From NCBI RefSeq assembly GCF_002865645.1, contig NW_020194620.1, forward strand, positions 1,495,353-1,559,352: 64,000 nt of DNA, given 5' to 3'. The position numbers were made by a program, and so were the translations under genes. Shown here piece after piece: positions 55,921-64,000 of this stretch. The DNA comes from Hyaloscypha bicolor E (taxonomy: Eukaryota > Ascomycota > Leotiomycetes > Helotiales > Hyaloscyphaceae). The stretch's first letter is position 1; each line of letters begins with the position of its first letter. The notes beneath the pieces were generated by a model, which saw only the letters and a list, made by a program, of their open reading frames with translations, had not been told where the DNA came from and did no database searches.

Positions 55921-56955
55921 ATGCCAAGAACAATCAAGATAGCTGCTGCCCAGATGGGTCCTGTGCATCGAGATTCCACACGTCAAGATACGCTCTCGCG
56001 AATGATCAAGCTGCTGCAATCTGCGTCGACGCGTGGTGCACAACTCGTCCTCTTTCCTGAGGCTGCATTCACCACGTTTTTTCCCCGCCATCTGATATCG
56101 GCCCAGGAAGAACTAGATTCGTTCTTCGAGCATGGGGACAATCTCGCCGGGTCCCCGAACACCAAGCCCTTGTTCGATGAGGCGAAGAAGCTGGGGGTCG
56201 ATATCTCTGTGGGGTTTGCAGAGCGGGCTGCAGATGGAAAGGGCTACAATACTAGTGTCTACTACTCTGCCAGCCAGGGAAAAGTGATTGCGAAATATCG
56301 AAAGGTCCACCTGCCCGGCACCAAGGAGCCATTCGAGAATCCGGATGCAGTCAATCAGCTTGAGAAGAGGTACTTCGAGCCTGGAAATCTTGGATTCAAG
56401 GCATTTCGAGCACCTGATTTGGTGCTTGGTGCTCAGAAAAAGGGTGCTGGGAGTGTTCGACCTGGCAAGGGAGATCCCATCATGGGGATGATGATCTGTA
56501 ATGACCGACGATGGGCAGAAGGCTGGAGGTGTTATGGCCTGCAAGGCGTAGAAGTTGTCCTTTGCGGTTACAATACCGCTGGGTTTGCCCCTGATCTTTG
56601 GGGAACAAGAAAGCCAATGACCCAAGAACAAGCGGAAGAGGATGCAGTGTTTCATCATAAGTTGGTGATGCAAGGGAACTCATATATGAATAGCTGCTTC
56701 TCAGTCAGTGCTGCGAAGGCAGGGTTAGAAGATGGAAAATACGACTTGATTGGGGGAAGTTGTATCACTTCTCCTGAGGGACATGTGGTGGCAGAAGCAC
56801 AGACGAAGGATGACGAGGTTGTCTTTGCAGAGATTGATTTGGAGGACTGCAGGCAAGGGAAGGAGAAGACATTTGACTTTGACAGGCATCGCAGGATTGA
56901 TCAGTATTCTCCTATTTCGCTTCAAACTGGTGTTATAGAGCCTGAGCTGCTTTGA
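55921..56955 (+). CDS. N-carbamoyl-D-amino-acid amidohydrolase (nitrilase superfamily)
   Basis: Hydrolyses N-carbamoyl (D-)amino acids to amino acid, CO2 and ammonia, the second step of hydantoin degradation. Single exon, 344 aa. The start at 55921 (MPRTIKIAAAQMGPVHRD) matches the family N-terminus; the upstream in-frame ATG at 55801 adds unrelated sequence. The catalytic triad of the nitrilase fold is complete: Glu47 in LVLFPEAAFTTFFPRH, Lys128 in AKYRKVHLPGTKE, and Cys193 in MMICNDRRWAEGWR. The blocks LEKRYFEPGNLGF, CGYNTAGFAP and FHHKLVMQGNSYMN are closer to the bacterial D-carbamoylases (Agrobacterium type, about 304 aa) than to eukaryotic beta-ureidopropionase. It differs by a roughly 20-residue insertion (QKKGAGSVRPGKGD) before the Cys strand. 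It is convergent with the racemase gene, 72 bp apart. Confidence 0.93.
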   Translation: MPRTIKIAAAQMGPVHRDSTRQDTLSRMIKLLQSASTRGAQLVLFPEAAFTTFFPRHLISAQEELDSFFEHGDNLAGSPNTKPLFDEAKKLGVDISVGFAERAADGKGYNTSVYYSASQGKVIAKYRKVHLPGTKEPFENPDAVNQLEKRYFEPGNLGFKAFRAPDLVLGAQKKGAGSVRPGKGDPIMGMMICNDRRWAEGWRCYGLQGVEVVLCGYNTAGFAPDLWGTRKPMTQEQAEEDAVFHHKLVMQGNSYMNSCFSVSAAKAGLEDGKYDLIGGSCITSPEGHVVAEAQTKDDEVVFAEIDLEDCRQGKEKTFDFDRHRRIDQYSPISLQTGVIEPELL

Positions 56956-57027
56956 GACTGTTTCTTATCATACTATAGACAAGATTCATTTAGATGTGGG
57001 TTAGAGAGTGTTTAAAATTGATCATTA

Positions 57028-57819
57028 CTATATCCAATCTTGGCCTCTTGCTTTCCTTCCATCCCGAGCAGGTCTGAAGACACCTCCTTTTGCAGTTACA
57101 TGACCTTCCCTTACCAGCCCGATCAAAAGCTGCACGCCAACCCCAACCCCATCAATCACTTGAGCAGTTGCATCTTTTGCCCCGACAGTCTCTTCGCATC
57201 TGATCTTCATCTCCGTCATTCCTGCACACCCCAAAGCAATACAATCTGCCCCCTTTTCTTGGACAAGCCTTCTGGCAGCTTCGCTTACTAATCCGAGCAC
57301 TTTGTCTCTTGGAAATGTCTCTAGCTCAAGAACACCTAGTCCTGTCGTCTCGCAGCCCACCGAAAATCCATCTAGGCCATAGTACCTGATAGCATCTTCA
57401 TGCATGATCTTGCTCCTTGCCCCAGTAGCCACGATCCCAAGTCGGCCGCCAAGCATTCGAGCAGAATAGAGCGCCGCCTCCATGATTCCGATAACGGGGC
57501 ACGAAAGTTCTTCTCTTAGAGCGTTGATGAGAGGATGAGCGCTGAAGCAAGCGACCAGGAAAGCATCGTAATTTGAAGCTATGGGTATCACAGCTCGAGC
57601 TGCTGCCGCTGCAGAGAAGACTCCGTCGAGGTGACCTTCGATAGCCGAGGGAGTTGGATGTGGAGCCGTGAAGCCAGTGACTGTGCAATATGGAGGTAGA
57701 GTTGTTTCTAGGGATCGAAGACAGGCTTCTGTCATAGAAGAAGTTCCATTGGGATTTATTAGGAGAATGTTGATGGCTTTGGTGGAAGACCCCGTGACTT
57801 TGGGCAGTGAGTCGCCCAT
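57028..57819 (-). CDS. Asp/Glu/hydantoin racemase family protein (Dcg1-like)
   Basis: Two-cysteine, cofactor-free racemase family (PF01177) that interconverts D- and L-5-substituted hydantoins in bacteria. The yeast member DCG1 sits in the allantoin gene cluster. 263 aa, single exon, from the ATG at 57819 (MGDSLPKVTGSS); the frame continues upstream but only to a GTG. Motifs are ILLINPNGTSSMTEACL, the first catalytic Cys91 in AFLVACFSAHPL, the GGRLGIVATGARS loop, and the second catalytic Cys198 in CIALGCAGMTEMK. With hydantoinase and carbamoylase next door, hydantoin racemisation is the natural reading. Allantoin racemisation is the alternative. It is divergent from the Zn2Cys6 gene, sharing a 506-bp intergenic region. 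Confidence 0.9.
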   Translation of the reverse strand: MGDSLPKVTGSSTKAINILLINPNGTSSMTEACLRSLETTLPPYCTVTGFTAPHPTPSAIEGHLDGVFSAAAAARAVIPIASNYDAFLVACFSAHPLINALREELSCPVIGIMEAALYSARMLGGRLGIVATGARSKIMHEDAIRYYGLDGFSVGCETTGLGVLELETFPRDKVLGLVSEAARRLVQEKGADCIALGCAGMTEMKIRCEETVGAKDATAQVIDGVGVGVQLLIGLVREGHVTAKGGVFRPARDGRKARGQDWI

Positions 57820-58325
57820 CCCAATTCGATTCACAAAGACTCAGGGTACAAAAAAGGGGGGAGTATTTTAAGCGAGGGGAAGAGGAGACGACAGCCTGGC
57901 AATGCCCTGCAACGATTTCCGAGCTGCACAAGCAGGAAAATGGAAGTAAAATAGCACAAAAATGATATTAGATGTCTATTATTGAAGGCACATTGTACCC
58001 GTCTACAGCGAATGAACCATTGAGGTCTTCCTACGCCAGCTCAGCTATCTATCGGCCAACGACGGGCAACTCCCATCCTCAAATGGCGTCCTGAGCAACG
58101 GCTAACTGTGAGGCCGCCCCGCATGCTCTCCAGACTCATCTCCAAGCAAATAATGGATCCTCGATGAGCTTTCCGAAACTTGTTAATTCCGCCTGAATGC
58201 AAAGAGATGCGCGGCGGTGTTGCGCGACGAAAGAGAAACCCACGCTACCCGATAGCCAGCAGCTCTGTGCGATAAGGAGGCGGAGTGTTTTTTGAAGGCA
58301 TTTTGTGCACGTCCAACCTGCGGAG
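57820..58325. promoter_or_regulatory. Shared upstream region of racemase and Zn2Cys6 gene
   Basis: 506 bp between divergent starts. It probably contains both promoters and, if the cluster is self-regulated, CGG-type half sites. CGG triplets are present (for example near 58213 and 58281) but no clear inverted CGG pair was identified by eye. Confidence 0.45.
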
Positions 58326-60540
58326 ATGGACTCCCACAGCTTCGCGCAACCGTCACTATCGCCAACCGATTTTTTCAATGGGCTGGAGTTGGCTCCCCCG
58401 GTGCCCGGTCCACGATCTTACAAGTCGCGAAAATATCGGCCATGCGACCTCTGCAGGCAAAGACAGGTGGCGTGCAAGATCGATATCGGACCGCCGTGTT
58501 CCCTCTGCGCGTCTCACGGGCGACAGTGTACCTTCGTGGAACGGCCGAAAAAGAAGAGAAGGCCGAATGTCGCTGCCAGCAATGGCGAGGGCAGTGGAGT
58601 TTCTGGTAAGCTGCGCAGAGTGTTTGCATCTCAAGAGTTACGATGCTGACCTCTATTCTCGTGTAGCCTCGATCCAACAATTCGATGTTACGGCGGCTCA
58701 ACTAAGCCCCGGATTCATCGCACAGTACGAAAATGAACAAACCTTCAATGGCCTGAACGGGCACAACGGCCTGGGTGTAGACCCGGACTCATCGCCGAAC
58801 CAGCTGCACCATCTTGGCCAAGATGCGTCCCCAATACACTATATGGATCCGTACTTGCAAATGATGCAAGGAGGAATACGGATCCGGCCTCTGGACTCCC
58901 AAGCAAACAGGTGTGCTCGATTTATTGGTGAAACGGGGGAGTCGAATCCATACCTGCTGCGCCACTACAGATACGATGACAATGATGAATGTACGATTTC
59001 AAAATTGACATACCGCCGGATCAAAAGCACCTCAAACCAGAATGCAATGCCAGGCGAGAAGGGAGAGCCTCCTGTTGTCTTCATGCTCGCAGATGACAGT
59101 ATGGCTCAGAAGGGCGAGCCCCGAGTCGAAGAAGACGTCCTTGCAAAGGGCCGCTCCGATATCGCCAATATGTTCACTGAACAAGAAGCCCTAAGATTAA
59201 TAGGCCTGTTCTTCCGATTTGTATACCCATACTTTCCTATTCTGTCTAAAAGCGAAATGTTCCTGAACGGGCAGATATCCCCCTCTGTACTGCACACATT
59301 ACCCATATCGTTATTATCTGCTATGTATGCTACAGCCTTGCCATTTATGCTTTATGACGATCTCCTTGCCACGACTATAGTTCACTCTCCTCCTTCGACC
59401 AACCAGCTATATCGAATATCTTGGCTTGCCGTTACTCAAGAATTGCACACACCTCGACTGGCCACTTTGCAAGCCTGCCTTCTCCTCCTCCAGCGAGCAC
59501 CCACGAACCGATACACGACTGATACCCCTTGGAAAACAAGTCTTGTAGGATGGTCAGTTAGTTTAGCACAGATTTTAGGTCTCCCCAAGGAATGCAGTGA
59601 TTGGACAAGCATACCAACATGGGAAATGACCTTGAGGAAACGACTCTGGTATGGGGTCTTTATCATGGATAAGTGGGCCTCTCTTGGAGCAGGAATGCCT
59701 AGCCATATACGTTCAGACGACTTCGACGTCCTTTCTTTGACTGAATCGGACCTCGAGCCGCCATCCCTTGATCCCAACTCCAACGCCATTCCTAATTTTC
59801 TCGATCCAGACACTGACAGCAGTCACTTCCGTCTGCTCTCGGATCTCACCATGATATTGAGCGATATCATGGACTCGTATTACTCATTACGAGCTACGCA
59901 ACGGACATCTAAAGACTTCACACTCTCCCTAGATCTTGCTCGGTCGCTGAGGACTCGATTGAAGATGTGGAACGATTCCTTACCTCCTGGTCTGGCTCTA
60001 CGGCAACCAGAACGTCTGGATTCGAGAGGTATGGCTCGGCTTAGCGGCAACCCTTCCCTCTCTCTAGCATATATTGTCGCGACAATGACTTTGTTCCGAG
60101 CTCTCCTTCGACCCCTCGCCAACTTGACGACTGTCGAGGAAGAAGATCACGGGATTGTGGGGAGCCGACTTGCTGTTCGAGCGGGAGCAAAAGAGTGTGC
60201 CAAAGAAGTCGTCGAATTCGCAGAAAACCTGGGACGAGGGGCTTTGGATGCATTTTGGCATTCCTGCAAGCCTCCCACTGATGCCTAACTATAACCTTTA
60301 TGCTAATGAAAATCAGGGTCACGAGCAAACTTCGCAATAGCCTCATCATTCCTCATGCAGCTCCTCGTCACGTCCGAGTCTGAATCTGAGCAGAGCGAGA
60401 TCAACGAGTTACTGGCGCGCTGGCGCTGGGCCATGCGGATCGGGAGCGGGAGTACGGGGAACGGGTTGATGAGTCTGGGTCTTTTGCGCTTAGATGGCTT
60501 GCTCTTGGAAAATGGGACTATGCAGCCAGCTACAGGATGA
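58326..60540 (+). CDS. Zn2Cys6 transcription factor, putative cluster regulator
   Basis: 700 aa from exons 58326-58605, 58667-60265 and 60317-60540. The N-terminal zinc cluster has all six cysteines (40, 43, 50, 58, 61, 68: CDLCRQRQVACKIDIGPPCS, then LCASHGRQC), followed by a basic RPKKKRRPN linker. The fungal_trans regulatory domain starts around TEQEALRLIGLFFRFVYPYF and continues through LATLQACLLLLQRAP, VGWSVSLAQILGL, and the RKRLWYGVFIMDKWASLGAG signature. The second intron (60266-60316) begins GCAAGC. Only this GC-AG junction restores the conserved FWHSWSRANFAIASSF. The original GT-less site cannot be replaced by a nearby GT. As the only intact regulator next to the hydantoin genes, it is the likely pathway activator, by position only. 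Confidence 0.9.
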
Positions 60541-60994
60541 AAGGGTCGGAGCTCAAAAAACGGAACGGAATAGGACTAGGAGTTTTGGTGGGTAGGTCGG
60601 GAATTGGGTTTACACGATTGGGATGATCTGATGGGTGAAGGACATTAAGGGTCGGGGATGCCTCACGGCATTTGGGGCGATAGTTTGTTGATACGTTCCG
60701 AGTCCACCATGGAGGCAGATGTCGATTAAAATTTGTTCTCTCCTGGGTCCTCTGTCTGGCCACTGTCACTTTTCCTGCCCCGCCCCCAACAGTCTGCCTC
60801 CTCATGACGCTCTCGTAAGTACGGGCGAATAATCTTGCTACTGATTTTTCTTTTTGCTCCTCAATGTTCCAAGTATTTTGGTGCAATGATCTTAGTTGAC
60901 AAGATTTAAGCGAATAAGACCTCCCGAAGTGAAATTCATCTGATAATCTGCGTTAATATTCTGAACAATCAGATGAATATATCTCTCTTTCATC
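60541..60994. other. Convergent intergenic region
   Basis: 454 bp between the Zn2Cys6 gene and the zinc-finger remnant. Nothing recognisable. Confidence 0.5.
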
Positions 60995-61910
60995 TTAAGC
61001 TTGAGATACATATAATTTCATCCTATCCTCGATCTCAAGAGAGTGAATGAATTCGACCCGAGGATTTTGTTGCACATGTTTCGTCCAATGTAACAACCTC
61101 ATATGCAGATCAAGTCCGTTTTGGGTTTGATGAACTCGCATCTGCAGAAAACAACTTGCCGCACGGCACACAAACTCCGAACCCCGAATCTCAGGCAGAT
61201 TCGCTCCCCAGTGCAACTCGTCTTCTGTATTTCCATTGCTACATGGGTTATCGAGAGGAAAGGCGGTTTCAGCAGCATACTCCTCGAAAATACCCATAGC
61301 TCTGAGGTGTTGGCAGATATGTGCTTGCAGGCTGTGAGGATGTTGCAGTTGGCTTTTCGAAAAAGGACATGCGAATAATCCACAACAAAACGTATTTTCC
61401 TCTGTTGTCTCGAGCTGGATCGGGAGTTTCTCGTGCTTGATAAACTTGTGTTCCGCGGTGACCAAGTTCACTTGCTTCACGTCACCGATGAAGCGTGGCT
61501 CATGTTTGAGGTTCCTCTGGCACAATGAAGGATTATGTGATATCTTCGGAGTTATATTAATAAAGTGAGGACCGTCCTTGAACACGTAATCTTTCAACGA
61601 GAGTTTTTCACGTTGTTTCTAGATATCATGGAAACTTTATTCTGGCAACGCAAAGAGTCATCAACGATGCGTTGGAAGTGATAAGAAATTTCACTTTCGA
61701 TATCGAGAACAAACTGTGTGCAAAGCGGGCAAGGAGACTCATGGGCAATACTTGAGCGAGTGTCAAGTGAAGACTGAGGTGAATTTTGTTCAAAGCCAGA
61801 AGGTAACCGAGTTCAGAAGAGGCTGTGGAGGGAGATGTCTGACAAGATTGAGAGGTTGTCGCCGGGGGCACTGACGGTTGTGAATTAAGAGCTAGTACAA
61901 TGATCCACAT
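60995..61910 (-). pseudogene. Zinc-finger-like gene, probably broken
   Basis: Two coding segments on the minus strand look like one protein with Cys/His fingers. The upstream one reads CPLCTQFVLDIESEISYHF (about 61675-61731). The downstream one (60995-61597) contains CCGLFACPFSKSQLQHPHSL with QAHICQHLRAMG, and FVCRAASCFLQMRVHQTQNG with LDLHMRLLH, both C2H2-like. An upstream Ser/Thr/Pro-rich start (QPSVPPATTSQSCQTSPSTA) lies in a third frame. I could not join the segments with in-phase introns, and stops separate them, so decay is the simplest reading. An unrecognised exon structure is possible. Function unknown. Confidence 0.45.
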
Positions 61911-62050
61911 TAGATCTAAATCTCCTACAACTATCTAGAACAATAGCTTGGACTCTTGTAAGGAAACACAGCTGGTGGCTTAACTGTTATTTGTCCAATT
62001 CAGTCCCCAGTCCCTATTGGATGAGTTGGTCATGTCTTCAAGGAAGTATC

Positions 62051-64000
62051 TCAAGCTATCCATGGTAGGCCGTCGTTGTGAAAAATCACCATTTTCGTTT
62101 GCTGATCGTTGTGGGTATCTACAAACCCATACAAATTACTGTTGGGTATGGCTATAGACGCATCGGGAAGGTCCGGATTTAGTAACTTCCCGGGATCTTC
62201 CCAACTACTCTGAGAAGAAAGGAAGGTGAGATCGGCAGTACCATTCACCGTGCTGCCTCTCGGTCGCTCCACTCGGCTCATGAGCTTAACAATTGGTCTT
62301 CAGACATAACCGACTCGGTGTCAGTCACCACCGCAGTATATTGCGCAACATTCTCTATCACCGCCAAGTACGAACGGTCAGTAGTCCGGCTATTACCAGA
62401 GCCACACAATTCCGCAAGTAGCACAGCAAGAGCATACCATTTGACCCAAGCGAATTATGCCCAAGGAGTGAAGTCTGTATTAGCTAGCTTGTTCAGTGAT
62501 CGCTCCAAGATATCAGTAGTTCCTCTCATCACGTCGAAATTGCTGCGAGCTTCTCATTCCAGCTAGCCCATGGATCCGTTGGGTTGATATCAGTTCCGTA
62601 TAGTTTCTTCAGACACATCATGGCCCGATGGCCCATTGACAAAAATGACTTATCTGTGCAGTTTTGTGAGGGTGGAGGCAGAGTACACGTTGGGTGCAAA
62701 CCCGAATCGTTCACGGTCGAAGGCGGCGAGGACTTGAAGTCTTACAAAAGAGGAGTCGGAGCGATCCTCTGTCCAGAGCAAACCGAGCATCAAGCATTCC
62801 AATGGAGAACCACAGCCGTCGGCGAATCTCCAAGTAGTAAGGCGAGTATCCTTCCGTTTCTTCAGTTCCAAGTTTGAGTGCGTTTGCTAGCCTTGCAGCT
62901 ATTGAGAGCAGTGTCCAGCTTGATCCTCCAGTCGTAGAATAGCGAAGGCCCGTCTACTAATTGTCAGCTCTGGCTTAAAATGTTGCATTATACACAATAC
63001 TATGCTGTTATTGTATACCTGCAGCAGCAATATTGATAGGTCAACTACTAAGTATATAACAAACGCCTGGAGGAAGTCAGGTCTGGGTACTCTAGGAGCT
63101 TTGCCTTCGAGATCGCAAACACCGCCCCAATCCTAAGCTGCTGCATAAGTGAAATTCTCCTGCAATACAAAAGGTGTTCGCATTCGGCATCGGTCATGTG
63201 CACAATGCCATAAAATGTATTGCACATCCCAGAGCATGGATCCGAGTCCAGTGGCCCTCGGTCTTGGCTTCTAAGTTTTCCTTTCAATTGCGGCGAGAAC
63301 TGTAGGCTAGGGTAGAACTTTGAGAATACTATCTACGCGGTGCCGATATATAGACAGCAGCGTGTTGGTCATCTGCTTCGTGAGAGGTTGCGAGGTGTCA
63401 AACTCGGTGCCAGAAGTGCTGTAGCTGAAGAGGAGGGTTTCTGAGTTAGAGATATGGCTCCTTTCTAGACCCTGGTAATGCAGAGGAACTCTGGCTTGAG
63501 GGATCTTCATTTTCGAACTCTCCCAGGCTTTCGCGGATGCCACTGGCCTAGATAGAGAATGAGCGGTGCTGGAGATCTTGGAGGTAAAACGTAAGTAATC
63601 AGAACCGACTCCTGTGAAAGCGCTTCCCAGAAGTCGGAAGCAACATAATTCTGCAGGGCATTAGCACTTTTGGCCAGCTGACCCCCAGGTCCCAGGAGAT
63701 GGACATCCTCCTGGCCGGCATTATGTTCCTTGCTGGATTGTACTTGAACCTAGATTCCAGAATTAGCTACTCTTCTCACTCTTCGTACCAAGTCAGACGT
63801 ACCTTTAATTGCCTCACAGGATCTTCAAGACGAGCGACTCTAGTATCAATTTCGCATTCTCCGCGCTGAGCAGTCCTTCCCCGAGGTCGGCGAGCGCGCT
63901 GGACCGTGGCTCATTTAATGCGCGCAATTTTGCAGGCCGGGCATGGAACCTGCTTGTCGCACTTTGTCTTTCGTTGCTTGCATTGCTCGCAACTCAGACA
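62051..64000 (-). pseudogene. Decayed Zn2Cys6 transcription factor, running off the right edge
   Basis: At 63910-63996 the minus strand encodes a zinc cluster: LSCEQCKQRKTKCDKQVPCP then ACKIARIK, with a TGA (63911-63913) exactly where the sixth zinc-binding cysteine should be. The usual linker and coiled region follows in the same frame (RPRGRTAQRGECEIDTRVAR, LEDPVRQLK, then a GTACGT donor). Downstream fragments in changing frames fit the fungal_trans region: TNTLLSIYRHRVDSILKVLP, WDVQYILWHCAHDRC-like text around 63200, CLMLGLLWTEDRSDSS, and a C-terminal piece at 62051-62281. Many stops and frame changes remain after allowing introns. The zinc cluster is certain. Assigning all fragments to one gene is less so. 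Confidence 0.65.

Noticed and set aside
55468..56091. 207-codon ORF on the minus strand over the carbamoylase 5' end
   Set aside because: No motif is present, and it overlaps the conserved N-terminus of the carbamoylase, which has clear catalytic residues.

Overview
The window is nuclear DNA of a filamentous ascomycete (Pezizomycotina, perhaps Leotiomycetes; the class is a guess). The evidence is many short GT-AG introns of about 42-200 nt with CTAAC/CTGAC branch sites, a HET-domain gene, a Zn2Cys6 regulator, a dispersed single 5S rRNA gene, and a decayed AT-rich pogo/Fot1-type transposon. I rebuilt exon structures by hand from reading-frame continuity and family motifs. About 19 intact protein genes can be supported, carrying about 42 introns, plus several pseudogenes.

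Layout. 0-12 kb: the end of a P/Q-rich protein (+), an alcohol-oxidase-like GMC oxidoreductase (+, 9 exons), Ctf4/Mcl1 (-) divergent from a WD40 protein (+), and a BTB/POZ protein (+). 12-23 kb: a GH128 glucanase (-) and a long carnitine acetyltransferase (-), separated by gene-poor stretches. 23-30 kb: a multi-spanning MFS transporter (+), PMP3 (-) and the Rab GTPase YPT1 (-). 29.8-32.0 kb: a 2.2-kb pogo/Fot1-like DNA transposon with terminal inverted repeats, a TA duplication and a broken transposase. 32-45 kb: a mitochondrial-type DUF2358-like protein (+), a HET-domain protein (-), RAD57 (-), a 'modin'-like protein (+) and a Cys-rich single-pass surface protein (+). 45-49 kb: an NRPS-like adenylate-forming reductase with A-T-R architecture (-).

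49.7-60.5 kb is the most interesting part. A decayed NCS1-family permease is followed by a decayed DEDD-nuclease gene, a D-hydantoinase/dihydropyrimidinase (-), a 5S rRNA gene (-), an N-carbamoyl-D-amino-acid amidohydrolase of the bacterial type (+), an Asp/Glu/hydantoin racemase (-) and a Zn2Cys6 transcription factor (+). These are the parts of a bacterial hyu (hydantoin utilisation) pathway. Uptake would be by NCS1, isomer interconversion by the racemase, ring opening by the hydantoinase, release of the amino acid with CO2 and ammonia by the carbamoylase, and control by the Zn finger. I infer a fungal hydantoin or dihydropyrimidine nitrogen-salvage cluster whose transporter has been lost in this genome. 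61-64 kb holds zinc-finger remnants, including a Zn2Cys6 regulator whose sixth zinc-binding cysteine codon is a stop.

Other structural signals: three GC-AG introns in three unrelated genes, two mutually similar introns (introner-like) in the MFS gene, a 21-nt C run inside another intron of that gene, and a perfect 15-bp hairpin at 42.4 kb.
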